A DNA stretch of 64,000 nt. Source: Roseovarius sp. ZX-A-9. GTDB lineage: Bacteria > Pseudomonadota > Alphaproteobacteria > Rhodobacterales > Rhodobacteraceae. The DNA lies in NCBI RefSeq assembly GCF_028369135.1, contig NZ_JAPWHW010000004.1, forward strand, positions 1 to 64,000, given 5' to 3'. A program made the translations under genes and the position numbers. Positions 50,754 through 61,802 of the stretch are shown here, piece by piece (within the stretch, counting starts at the first letter, position 1; every line of letters starts with the position of its first letter). The notes under the pieces are model-generated. The model saw only the letters and a list, made by a program, of their open reading frames with translations, did not search any database and was not told where the DNA came from.

Positions 50754-52298
50754 ATGACTGAAACAGCAGCCCCCAGACGGGCACGGGGAGGCGGCGGTGC
50801 CGCGCGCAGGGCGGAACGTACCGCGGTCAGCATCGAAACCGCCAAGTATATCGAACGCAATATTCCCCTCTATGAGCCTCTGACCGAAGAGGTGCTGGAG
50901 ATCATCGAGGCGAATGCCGAAACGATTCTCGAAGAGGTCGGCGTCAATTTCGTCAACAACCCCGCTGCGCTGGAGCGTTGGCGCGAGGCCGGTGCGGATA
51001 TCACCGGCGAACGCGTGCGCATACCAAAGGGTCTGGCACGCAAGCTGTGTTCGACCGCTCCCAGCCGGATCACCCAGCACGCCCGCAACCCTGCGCGCAC
51101 CGTCGAGATCGGCGGCAACACCCTGGTCTGCGCGCCGGTCTACGGCCCCCCCTTCGTGCGCGACATGGATGGCGGCCGCCGTTACGCCACGATGGATGAT
51201 TTCCGCAAATTCGTGAAACTGGGCTACATGTCGAAATGGCTGCACCATTCCGGCGGCACGGTCTGTGAACCCACCGACGTGGCCGTGAACAAGCGTCACC
51301 TCGACATGCTGCACGCCCACATGACGCTCTCGGACAAGCCGTTCATGGGCTCGGTCACCGAACCCAGCCGCGCGCAGGACAGCGTCGAGATGTGCGAGAT
51401 CCTCTTTGGTAAGGAATTCGTTCAGGAAAACACCGTGATGACCTCGCTCATCAACGTCAACTCGCCGATGACCTTCGACGATGTGATGATGGGCGCGATG
51501 GAAGTCTACGCCAAGAACAATCAGGCCTGCATCCTGTCGCCCTTTATCGTTGGCGGTGCGATGGCACCTGTATCGGTCGTCGGCACGCTGACGCAGGTTC
51601 TGGCCGAGGTTCTGGCCGGCATCGCCTACAGCCAGTTGGTGCGCCCCGGCGCGCCGGTGATCTTCGGGGCCTTCGTCACGTCGATTGACATGAACTCCGG
51701 TGCGCCCACCTTTGGCACGCCCGAAGCCAGCCATATTCTTTATGGTGCAGGTCAGTTGGCGCGTCGCATGAATCTGCCCTACCGGTCCGGCGGCGGGTTG
51801 TGCGGGTCCAAGCTGCCCGATGCTCAGGCAGCCTATGAGAGCGCGCACACCCATAATGCGGTGCTGTTGGGCGGCGTGAACTTCATGCTGCATTCATGTG
51901 GCTGGCTCGAAGGCGGGCTGGTGTCGTCCTTCGAGAAATTCGTGATGGATGCTGACCAACTGGGCGTATTGCATCACCTTGCACGCGGCGTCGCGCATGA
52001 CGAAAACGCTCAGGCGATGGATGCCATCCGCGAGGTCGGCCCCGGCGGGCATTACCTCGGCTGCGCCCACACGCAGGCGAATTTCAAGAACGCTTTCTGG
52101 CGTACGGATTTGCTGGATTACAAGCCGTTCGAGACCTGGGAAGAGGAGGGCGGCCGCGATACCATGACGCTGGCCAACGTCCGCATGCGCCGGATGCTGG
52201 ACACCTATCAGCAACCGCCCCTCGACGAAGGAATCGCCGAAGGGCTAGCCGATTATATCGCGCGCAAGAAGGAATCGATGCCGGACTCCTTCATGTGA
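50754..52298 (+). CDS. MttB-family methyltransferase without pyrrolysine
   Basis: A 514-aa TIM-barrel protein related to trimethylamine:corrinoid methyltransferase. The methanogen enzyme needs an in-frame amber codon read as pyrrolysine; this frame has none, so it belongs to the non-Pyl group (COG5598). Members of that group use quaternary amines such as glycine betaine, carnitine or proline betaine. It begins with a basic Gly/Ala-rich tail (about 25 residues) and has the segments HHSGGTVCEPTDVAV and NSGAPTFGTPEAS. The start follows AAGGGAAGTC. The usual corrinoid protein and other partners are not adjacent, so its substrate is open. Confidence 0.85.
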   Translation: MTETAAPRRARGGGGAARRAERTAVSIETAKYIERNIPLYEPLTEEVLEIIEANAETILEEVGVNFVNNPAALERWREAGADITGERVRIPKGLARKLCSTAPSRITQHARNPARTVEIGGNTLVCAPVYGPPFVRDMDGGRRYATMDDFRKFVKLGYMSKWLHHSGGTVCEPTDVAVNKRHLDMLHAHMTLSDKPFMGSVTEPSRAQDSVEMCEILFGKEFVQENTVMTSLINVNSPMTFDDVMMGAMEVYAKNNQACILSPFIVGGAMAPVSVVGTLTQVLAEVLAGIAYSQLVRPGAPVIFGAFVTSIDMNSGAPTFGTPEASHILYGAGQLARRMNLPYRSGGGLCGSKLPDAQAAYESAHTHNAVLLGGVNFMLHSCGWLEGGLVSSFEKFVMDADQLGVLHHLARGVAHDENAQAMDAIREVGPGGHYLGCAHTQANFKNAFWRTDLLDYKPFETWEEEGGRDTMTLANVRMRRMLDTYQQPPLDEGIAEGLADYIARKKESMPDSFM

Positions 52299-52590
52299 CC
52301 GGTTGCAGGGCGGCGGCGCGCAGGATGCGCGCCTCGCCCATCATCGCGATCAGGATATCGACATGGCGCGAGGCAACATAGCCCGCGCTGTCTTGGCGGC
52401 GCTGGGTTTCCAGCGCCGCTTCCATTTTCACCAATGCGCCAAGGGCCGCCTCCGGGCGCGGCAACGGCCCATAGCCCAGATGGCGCCGCAAATGCGCATC
52501 GCGCCGATACTCCGCCGCACCGATACGTGCGGCACGGATCAGGATGCGCGGGCGGCGCAGCGTGGCGAGGGTGTTCAGGGTGTCTTTCAT
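52291..52590 (-). CDS. DUF6477 family protein
   Basis: A 99-aa protein starting MKDTLNTLATLRRPRILIRAA with the core YRRDAHLRRHLGYGPLPRP and a C-terminal HVDILIAMMGEARILRA helix. This pattern is that of a small Rhodobacteraceae family of unknown function. Its last 8 bases overlap the end of the convergent mttB-family gene. In related genomes I recall it lying next to the DUF6456 gene, as here (313 bases away, divergent). Confidence 0.75.
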   Translation of the reverse strand: MKDTLNTLATLRRPRILIRAARIGAAEYRRDAHLRRHLGYGPLPRPEAALGALVKMEAALETQRRQDSAGYVASRHVDILIAMMGEARILRAAALQPVT

Positions 52591-52903
52591 GGCGGGTCTC
52601 CGTTTTCAGGGTGGTGGCCACCATGGCGCAGCCTAAGCGGGTGTTGCGCCTCGCGCCTTTGTTGCGCACGCCCCTGTGCCTGATTGTTTACGAATTCGGA
52701 ACAAAGGTTGACGGGTTAGCAACAATTAGCGAACCGGTAATCTTTACTCGCATAGGTTGCGTTCGCCACTGTGGACAGGTCAGCGAAAATGTCGCGAACA
52801 GGCCAGTCAAACAGCCTGCGAATGCTTCGGGGCCGAAAATGTGGACAAAGATGGGGCACGCCGGTCTGGCCGGCCAAGCCCCACAAGCAATGGAGGGTAG
52901 CAG
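52591..52903. other. Intergenic region between DUF6477 and DUF6456
   Basis: Divergent promoters for the two genes must lie here. It has a GGTGGCCACC palindrome at 52613-52622. I see no protein-coding gene or small RNA that can be supported. Confidence 0.5.
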
Positions 52904-53823
52904 ATGCAAAACCGAGGCGCGTCGTTGAGGGAGGCAGGCTGTGTTCCGTCCTGGGTGCCGGACGGGGCGCTCCTGTATCTGCTGCACACCGAAAAGGGGG
53001 CGTCCATTCGTGCCCTGGCCCGCGGCACGGGCTGCCACGCTTCCACGGTTCTGCGACGGATCAGGCGTTTCGAGACCCGTCGCGACGATCACCTGGTCGA
53101 CGAAGCCTTGCGCGCGCTCGGCCAGCGGCTCGGCCCGAGCGAGAAAGCCGGTTCCTCATCCAAGGGGAAACCGATGACCAAGACTGCCATGGACCTGGGA
53201 CAAATATCCGAATCCCGGCTGAAGACCGAAAGCCAGCGCATCCTGCGGCGGCTATGCGAGGCCGGTGCTGTGCTGGCCGTCGCGCCACAGATGGAAAAGG
53301 CCGTCGTGGTCCGCGATGGCCCGGCGGGCGATGCGACCCGCACGGCCGTGGTGGACCGCGAGATCGCCGAGGCGATGGCGCTCAAGGCGTGGATCGCCTG
53401 CGATCAGTCGGGCCGGGTCGCGCGCTATCACATCACCCGCAAGGGGCGCGCTTCATCTCGGATGATCTGGTCAGGGCCGGCGAACGGCTGCGCGAGGATT
53501 TCGAGCTGTCGCAGATTGGCGCCGATGCGGGCCAGGATTGGGACCGTTTCCTGATCGGCGGCGACATCGACAGCGGTGGGGACAACGTGCCGGATCGCGG
53601 TGCCGCCGCTGCGCGCCGCAGGGTTCAGGGGGCATTGCGTGACCTCGGGCCAGGGCTGGGCGATATCGCGCTGCGCTGCTGCTGCCATCTGGAAGGGCTG
53701 GAGAGCGCGGAAAAGCGGATGGGCTGGTCGGCGCGCTCCGGCAAGATCGTGTTGCGGATCGCGCTGCAACGGCTCAAGCGGCACTATGCTTTGCTGGGCG
53801 ATGCGGGCGGGATGATCGGGTAG
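52904..53823 (+). pseudogene. DUF6456 helix-turn-helix protein gene with a frameshift
   Basis: The frame starting at 52904 (ATG after GGAGGGTAGCAG) encodes a helix-turn-helix N-terminus (HTEKGASIRALARGTGCHASTVLRRIR) and family-like sequence to about residue 182 (RYHITRKG). After about 53445 the family sequence continues in another frame: FISDDLVRAGERLREDFELS ... AARRRVQGALRDLGPGL ... SARSGKIVLRIALQRLKRHYALLG, the DUF6456 core. Joining the two needs one added base (a deletion of one base, most likely in the GGGGCGCGC run at 53443-53451). An intact protein would be about 306 aa. A real inactivating mutation and a sequencing error are both possible. Confidence 0.75.
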
Positions 53824-53850
53824 GGGGCGTCAACCCGCCTGCCACATCGC

Positions 53851-54576
53851 TCAGCCGCCGACAATTGCCCCCACCGCATAGGCCACCAGCGCACAGACGG
53901 TGCCCACCAGCACCGTCTCACCAACCGTGCGCATCAGCCGCAAGCCGGTTGCGTTCCACCGCAGCAGACCCAACGCGACCAACGCGACAAGCGTCGCCGC
54001 GATCGACAGGTAAAAGGTCTGCTGCGTCGGATGCCACAGGAAATAGGGCACCAGCGGCACCGCCCCGAAAATGATGAACGACCCAAAGGTATAAAGCCCG
54101 TTCATCACAGGGCTTTCGCCGTCGGGGTCCTGCATGCCGAATTCATAGGTCATCATCAGGTCGGCCATGATCGGCGGGTGCCGGGTAAGGATATCCGCCA
54201 GCGTATCCGCCTCGCCCGCAGGCAGGCCGCGCTGGCGCAGGATCATGAACAGTTCGACCTGTTCATGATCGGGATTCTCGGCAATCTCGCGCAACTCGCT
54301 GTTGCGGCGCGCCCGGTAAAGATCATGTTCTGATCGCAGTGACAGAAATTCGCCCAGCCCCATGCTGGTCGCGTCGGCAAAAAGGTTGGCCAGGCCAAAG
54401 ACCAGCACCGCCAGCCCGCCGATCTGCGCGACACCATCTGCCGCCGCCCCGGCAAAGCCTGCGACAATGGCAAAGGTCGTGACGATCCCGTCATTGCCGC
54501 CATAGACGATCTGCTTGAGAAACTCCTGCATGTGGCCGAGGTCATGCGCCTCTCGCCGGTGCGATTGCCAGTCCAT
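53851..54576 (-). CDS. VIT1/CCC1-family metal transporter
   Basis: A 241-aa membrane protein that in yeast and plants moves iron or manganese into vacuoles, and in bacteria is linked to metal export. The N-terminus is soluble with SHRREAHDLGHMQEFLKQIVYGGNDGIVTTF, the start of the family. About five transmembrane segments are seen, split by a cytoplasmic metal-binding loop (about residues 75-130) rich in Glu. Start ATG 54576; a GTG one codon earlier is also possible. The next gene upstream on the same strand is katG, which ends 125 bases away. Confidence 0.87.
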   Translation of the reverse strand: MDWQSHRREAHDLGHMQEFLKQIVYGGNDGIVTTFAIVAGFAGAAADGVAQIGGLAVLVFGLANLFADATSMGLGEFLSLRSEHDLYRARRNSELREIAENPDHEQVELFMILRQRGLPAGEADTLADILTRHPPIMADLMMTYEFGMQDPDGESPVMNGLYTFGSFIIFGAVPLVPYFLWHPTQQTFYLSIAATLVALVALGLLRWNATGLRLMRTVGETVLVGTVCALVAYAVGAIVGG

Positions 54577-54650
54577 CACGCACTCTCCGTTGTTGCTCCC
54601 AGCCTAAGCCGAGAGGGCTGTCATGGTCCACCGCCGCGCTCTGGTGACGC

Positions 54651-54682
54651 AAAACGCCCCGGCAATGACCGGGGCGTTTTTT
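54651..54682 (-). terminator. Terminator of katG (bidirectional form)
   Basis: AAAACGCCCCGG pairs with CCGGGGCGTTTT around CAATGA. A-rich and T-rich sides let it work on either strand; it lies 18 bases after the katG stop. Confidence 0.9.
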
Positions 54683-54700
54683 CCGGATGTTGGCAGAGTT

Positions 54701-57043
<2,343 letters not shown>

Positions 57044-57072
57044 CAATGCTGTCACAACGTTTGCGCGGATGA

Positions 57073-57621
57073 TTACGCGGCGGAGCTTTCCGCTTCGCCA
57101 CGCAGCCAGCGCAGCAGGTTCTCCGGGCTCGACTCACCGTAAGGATCGTCAGAATGGTTGTCGCAGCGACCGGGCTCTTCGAACCAGGCTTCGATCACGC
57201 CATCGTCGACGATCGCGGCGTAACGCCAGCTGCGCATGCCAAAGCCGAGATTGTCCTTGGAGACGAGCATGCCGATCTTGCGCGTGAACTGGCCAGACCC
57301 GTCGGGAATGACTTTGACATTCTTGAGGTTCTGACTTTCGGCCCACTTGTTCATCACGAAGCTATCGTTGACGGACATGCAGTAAATATCGTCGATACCC
57401 AATTCGCGGAAAGCTTCTGCATTCTTCTCGAAGCCGGGCAATTGGTAGGTGGAGCAAGTGGGCGTGAACGCGCCCGGCAGGGAAAAGAGGATGACACGCT
57501 TGCCGGCAAAATAATCGGCCGTTGTCTTGTCTTCCCAGCGGAAGGGATTGTCGCCGCCGATGCTTTCGTCGCGGACGCGCGTGCGGAACGTGATGTCGGG
57601 AAGGCGAAGGCCTTTTCTCAT
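57073..57621 (-). CDS. Peroxiredoxin (Prx5/AhpE-type)
   Basis: Reduces peroxides with a thiol. The 182-aa protein has the peroxidatic Cys56 in LPGAFTPTCSTYQLPGF, which fits the Prx5 subgroup (PGAFTPTCS). No second cysteine in the usual resolving position is obvious, though Cys81 (IYCMSVND) and a Cys in GRCDNHSD occur. The start MRKGLRLPDITF at 57621 is followed on the upstream side by an Irr-like box. It precedes katG on the same strand, but a terminator separates them. Confidence 0.93.
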   Translation of the reverse strand: MRKGLRLPDITFRTRVRDESIGGDNPFRWEDKTTADYFAGKRVILFSLPGAFTPTCSTYQLPGFEKNAEAFRELGIDDIYCMSVNDSFVMNKWAESQNLKNVKVIPDGSGQFTRKIGMLVSKDNLGFGMRSWRYAAIVDDGVIEAWFEEPGRCDNHSDDPYGESSPENLLRWLRGEAESSAA

Positions 57622-58106
57622 GGCTTTATCCTCTACTATTACAGTAATTCAGGTGGTTACGGGAACGATTTAGAATGGTTCTAGATCGTGTGCAAGCTCT
57701 GGAATGCTGCTTTTGACAAGATGCCGCATTATGTCGCGGGACGCATCATGGCCGTGATGCCCGATCAGCCTTGCCTGCAAGGCGGCGGCGCCTGACGGCG
57801 TGCTACTGGTGAATTCCAACAAAATTTGGGGGCGATAATGCCGGCGCAATAAACGCGGTTATCTGCACCGCTCAGCGCGCTCATTTTTGGGGGAGAAGAG
57901 GGGCCGACTCTTGCCTATATGGAAACCTGCCATGCTCAAAATCGGGTGGCGGGATACAGGCATCACTTTGCCCCAAAAGCGTGGGTGCGGGGGATACTCA
58001 TTACACAAATCACATCTGCCGCGATGCGGCTCTGCGTTACTGGAACTTTCCCCCGCCACCTCTTATACCTAGGGGAAGTTACCAAATCTTTCGCGGGGAA
58101 AAAAAC
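57622..58106. other. Intergenic region between peroxiredoxin and lipA
   Basis: Beyond the Irr-like box it contains no gene I can support. An open frame exists upstream of lipA (57981) but is non-conserved. Several short GC-rich palindromes are present (for example GGCGGCGGCGCC near 57781). Confidence 0.5.
57669..57685 (-). promoter_or_regulatory. Possible Irr-type iron-response box
   Basis: TTTAGAA-TGG-TTCTAGA is a 17-base inverted repeat with one mismatch to the TTTAGAA-N3-TTCTAAA pattern used by Irr in alphaproteobacteria. It lies 47 bases upstream of the peroxiredoxin start. Confidence 0.4.
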
Positions 58107-59060
58107 GTGCGTGATCTCAAAATTCCGGAACAGCGACACCCCGAAAAAGCCCGGCGCCCGGACAATCCTCAGCCCAAGAAGCCCAGCTGGATCAGGGTCA
58201 AGGCACCCTCCGGCCAGGGCTATATCGATACCCGCAACATCATGCGCGAGCACAAGCTGGTCACCGTCTGCGAAGAGGCCGGATGCCCGAATGTCGGCGA
58301 ATGCTGGAGCCAGGGCCACGCCACCATGATGATCATGGGCGAGGTCTGTACCCGCGCCTGCACCTTCTGCAACATCGCGACCGGCAAGCCGCCCAAGGAG
58401 CTTGATGAGTTCGAGCCCGGGCGCGTCGCGGACGCGGTGCAAAAGCTGGGCCTCAACCACGTTGTCGTCACCTCGGTGGACCGCGACGATATCGCCGATG
58501 GCGGGGCCGAGCATTTCGCCCAGACGATTCGCGCCATCCGGCACCGCAGCCCCGGTACGACGATCGAGATCCTGACGCCGGATTTCCTGAATTGCGCGCC
58601 CGAAGTGCTGGAAATCGTCGTGGCCGCCAAGCCGGACGTGTTCAACCACAACCTCGAAACCGTACCGGGGCTTTATCCCCAGGTTCGCCCCGGCGCGCGC
58701 TATTTCCACAGCCTGCGCCTGTTGCAACGGGTCAAGGAACTGGACCCGAGCATGTTCACCAAATCCGGCATCATGGTCGGTCTGGGCGAGGATCGTCAGG
58801 CGGTGCATCAGGTAATGGATGACATGCGCGCGGCGGATATCGATTTCCTGACAATCGGCCAATACCTGCAGCCGACGCCCAAGCACCACGCCATCGACCG
58901 ATTCGTGACCCCCGAAGAGTTCGCCGCCTACGAGAAGGCGGCATTCGGCAAAGGCTTCCTGATGGTTTCGGCGACGCCTCTGACGCGCTCCTCCTACCAT
59001 GCGGGCGACGATTTCGCGCGCCTGCGCGATGCGCGGATGGCAAAGCTGGCCAAGGGCTGA
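58107..59060 (+). CDS. lipA: Lipoyl synthase
   Basis: Radical-SAM enzyme that inserts two sulfur atoms into octanoyl groups on lipoyl domains. The 317-aa protein shows the auxiliary cluster motif [12 protein letters not shown] and the radical-SAM motif CTRACTFCN. No good ATG exists; GTG 58107 gives the family-like start [15 protein letters not shown] with GGGGA 9 bases upstream. A longer frame from 57981 is not conserved. The C-terminus ([20 protein letters not shown]) is as expected. Confidence 0.96.
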   Translation: MRDLKIPEQRHPEKARRPDNPQPKKPSWIRVKAPSGQGYIDTRNIMREHKLVTVCEEAGCPNVGECWSQGHATMMIMGEVCTRACTFCNIATGKPPKELDEFEPGRVADAVQKLGLNHVVVTSVDRDDIADGGAEHFAQTIRAIRHRSPGTTIEILTPDFLNCAPEVLEIVVAAKPDVFNHNLETVPGLYPQVRPGARYFHSLRLLQRVKELDPSMFTKSGIMVGLGEDRQAVHQVMDDMRAADIDFLTIGQYLQPTPKHHAIDRFVTPEEFAAYEKAAFGKGFLMVSATPLTRSSYHAGDDFARLRDARMAKLAKG

Positions 59061-59202
59061 CAGGCAGACGCGCTGCAAGGCAGCTCGAAGCTGACGGAAT
59101 TCACGGCCGCGCGCGGTCGTGAACAGGCAATCGCACCCTTTGCCAACATCGAACCCACCAAAAGCAAAGCCGAGCCGTCGCCACCTGATCGGCAATCGGC
59201 AA

Positions 59203-59233
59203 GAAAAAACGCCGCTCCAAAGGGAACGGCGCT
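59203..59233 (-). terminator. Terminator of the DUF882 gene
   Basis: CGCCGCTCC and GGGAACGGCG form an imperfect stem around AAA, with AAAAAA before it on the plus strand. It ends the minus-strand gene about 36 bases after its stop. No similar hairpin was found for lipA. Confidence 0.6.
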
Positions 59234-59269
59234 TGATCATGAACCTGAGAGAGGCTTGGAGGGTGTGCG

Positions 59270-59839
59270 TCAGCCGCCCCAGACGCGCGTGGGGCCGCAG
59301 TCCATATGGACGAAATTTGAACGGTAATATTTACCAACGCCGCCACTGTGGCAGGCAACGGCGGCTTTGCTCAACTGGGCGACAGACCGTGACTTGAGCC
59401 GCAGATCAGCAGCCTGACCGGCGATGTGGCGGGAATTGCGCGCAACATTGCGCGACCGGCGGCGCAGCATCGCGTTGGTTTCGGGGCTGCGATAGCCCGA
59501 CAGCATTGTGAAGGGTTCCGTGGTATCGACTAGGTTATGGCTTGCCGCCATGATGTCGATGGTCCGGGTGTCGATATCCTTGATGTCGTCAACGCGCCAG
59601 TCACGCATGAAGATCGAAATCTCGCGCACGGCGTCCTTGATATACTGGCCTTCGATCCAGTAGATCGTGTCGATCTTTTCACCGGTACGCGGTGAAACCA
59701 TCCGGATCCTGCGGATATCGCCTGCACCTTTGAGAAAGCCTGCAGCGTTCGAATATGTGGGTGCCGCCACCAGCGTCGTCGCCGCAAAGGCACCCAGCAA
59801 CGCGCGACGCGTTACGTTTCCAGAAGTGTCAAAAGCCAT
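59270..59839 (-). CDS. DUF882/MepK-like murein endopeptidase
   Basis: A 189-aa protein with a Tat signal (RRALLGAFAATTLVAAP, about residues 11-27) and a C-terminal M15-type peptidase domain. Zinc residues are in SRHIAGQAADLRL and NFVHMDCG, with SGYRSPETNAML between. In E. coli MepK cuts L,D-cross-links in peptidoglycan. The divergent L,D-transpeptidase gene next door makes such links, so the pairing is functionally sensible. It acts in the periplasm. Confidence 0.87.
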   Translation of the reverse strand: MAFDTSGNVTRRALLGAFAATTLVAAPTYSNAAGFLKGAGDIRRIRMVSPRTGEKIDTIYWIEGQYIKDAVREISIFMRDWRVDDIKDIDTRTIDIMAASHNLVDTTEPFTMLSGYRSPETNAMLRRRSRNVARNSRHIAGQAADLRLKSRSVAQLSKAAVACHSGGVGKYYRSNFVHMDCGPTRVWGG

Positions 59840-60157
59840 GTATCTGCGCCTGTCCCGTTATTCATTTACCCGCGTAGCAGCGAGCGCGTTCATCTCGTCC
59901 CCAGATGCATCATATCTATGACATACAAAGAATCGTTAACTCAAGACGGGGTGGGGCGGTTTTTTGTCTGGACAAGTGATTTCGGCACAAATCCGCGCAA
60001 AACATGGGCACTGTGTCAAATTCGATGGAACCGGTGCGAATTGGCCGCAGCCCCGCAAGATACCGGCGTGATGGCATAAAATTGAATGGACAACATCGGG
60101 TGGCCCCTCAAAATGGGACGCGTCTGAAAATGTGTTTTTTGTTTCCTGGGGGAACCG
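59840..60157. other. Intergenic region between MepK-like and L,D-transpeptidase genes
   Basis: These 318 bases carry the divergent promoters. One TTAAC half-site is at 59937-59941 (AATCGTTAACTC), but no full CtrA box is found. No further gene or RNA could be identified. Confidence 0.5.
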
Positions 60158-61774
60158 ATGCTTTTAACTGCCTCGTACACCATTCATCGCTGGCTTCTGG
60201 CCGGCATCGCCACGGTCTTGATGGCCATACTTGTGCTGCCCACTCAAGTATCTGCACAGGTCACCGCCTTCAAGCAAGCGGTCGCCGAAGCAGCGGCGCG
60301 CGACGAGGCGTTGTCGGATTTCTACCGTGCCAACAACTACACCGGCATATGGACCGGCAATGACCGCAAGGATCGCCAGCGGCGTCAGGCCCTGATGCAG
60401 GCGATTGCCGAATCCGGCGTTCACGGCCTGCCAGCCGAACGCTACGACGCGGACAACCTGATGCGCCTGATGAAATCGGCACGCACGCCGCGCGATCTGG
60501 GCCGTGTCGAGGTCGAGATGAGCCGGACATTCCTGCGCCTGGCACGCGACATGCAGACCGGCATGCTGATCCCCTCCAACGTGGACAGCGGCATCGTGCG
60601 CGAGGTCCCGTACCGCGACCCCACATCCTACCTGACCAATTTCACCAAGAGCAACGCGCGCGGCTTTTTCCGCGCCTTGCCGCCAAAATCCGGTGAATAC
60701 GCCCGCCTGCTGAAGGCAAAGAACCGGCTCGAGCGCCAGATGAGCGCCGGTGGTTGGGGCGCCAAGGTGCCTGCCAATTCACTCAAGCCGGGATCGTCGG
60801 AGGCTGCAGTCGTGGCGCTGCGCAATCGCCTGACGGCGATGGGCTTTCTGGCGCGCTCGTCCTCCAGCAGCTACGACACGAAGCTGCAGCAGGCCGTGCA
60901 ACGCTTTCAGGCGGCGCACGGGCTGGAAGCCGACGGCACTGCCGGGCCCTCGACGATCCAGGAAATCAACAAACCCATTGAGGCCCGGCTGGCGTCGATC
61001 ATGGTCGCGATGGAACGCGAGCGCTGGCTGAACATGCCGCGCGGCAAGCGTCATATCCTGGTCAACCTGACTGATTTCAGCGCCCGTATCATCGACGATG
61101 ACAAGGTGACTTTTGAAACCCGCGCCGTGGTGGGGAAAAACGTCTCGGATCGCCGCTCGCCCGAATTTTCCGACGAGATGGAATATCTCGAGATCAACCC
61201 GACCTGGAACGTGCCGCGCTCGATCGCGGTCAAGGAATACCTGCCCCAGATGAAGCGCAATCCCGGGGCTGCGGGCCACCTCAAGCTCTATAATGCGTCG
61301 GGCCAACAGGTCAGCCGGGCAAACGTGAATTTCGCCGCCTATAACGCGCGGAACTTCCCCTTTGACCTGAAACAGCCGCCTTCGTCGCGTAACGCGTTGG
61401 GGTTGGTCAAGTTCATGTTCCCGAACAAGTACAACATCTACCTGCATGATACTCCGTCCAAGAGCCTCTTTCTGCGCAACAAACGCGACTTCAGCCACGG
61501 GTGCATCCGTCTGCAGCAACCGTTCGATTTCGCCTATGCGCTGCTGGCCAAGCAGGAAGCGGACCCCAAGACCTTCTTTCACAAGATTCTGGACACGCGG
61601 CGCCAGACCCAGGTGAAACTGAAGAAGAAAGTGCCGGTGCATATCATCTACCGCACCGCGTTCACCCAGGCCAAAGGTCCGATGCAGTATCGTAACGACG
61701 TTTACGGCCGCGACGCCCGTATCTGGGATGCCTTGCAAAAGGCAGGGGTTTCGCTGAGCGCGGTTCGGGGCTAG
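60158..61774 (+). CDS. L,D-transpeptidase (YcbB-like)
   Basis: Forms 3-3 cross-links in peptidoglycan or attaches proteins to it. The 538-aa protein has a signal peptide ending near VSAQ, a peptidoglycan-binding domain (about residues 200-270; LQQAVQRFQAAHGLEADGTAG), and a YkuD catalytic domain with the Cys motif SHGCIRL. The domain order (N-terminal region, binding domain, YkuD) matches YcbB/LdtD. The ATG at 60158 follows CTGGGGGAACCG. lpxD follows after 28 bases. Confidence 0.92.
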   Translation: MLLTASYTIHRWLLAGIATVLMAILVLPTQVSAQVTAFKQAVAEAAARDEALSDFYRANNYTGIWTGNDRKDRQRRQALMQAIAESGVHGLPAERYDADNLMRLMKSARTPRDLGRVEVEMSRTFLRLARDMQTGMLIPSNVDSGIVREVPYRDPTSYLTNFTKSNARGFFRALPPKSGEYARLLKAKNRLERQMSAGGWGAKVPANSLKPGSSEAAVVALRNRLTAMGFLARSSSSSYDTKLQQAVQRFQAAHGLEADGTAGPSTIQEINKPIEARLASIMVAMERERWLNMPRGKRHILVNLTDFSARIIDDDKVTFETRAVVGKNVSDRRSPEFSDEMEYLEINPTWNVPRSIAVKEYLPQMKRNPGAAGHLKLYNASGQQVSRANVNFAAYNARNFPFDLKQPPSSRNALGLVKFMFPNKYNIYLHDTPSKSLFLRNKRDFSHGCIRLQQPFDFAYALLAKQEADPKTFFHKILDTRRQTQVKLKKKVPVHIIYRTAFTQAKGPMQYRNDVYGRDARIWDALQKAGVSLSAVRG

Positions 61775-61802
61775 ATACTCCGCCGACACCAGGGGGAGCC
61801 GG

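Noticed and set aside
52771-53200. Start at 52771 for the DUF6456 C-terminal frame
   Set aside because: The first part of that frame is low-complexity out-of-frame sequence; only the part after about 53445 is real protein.
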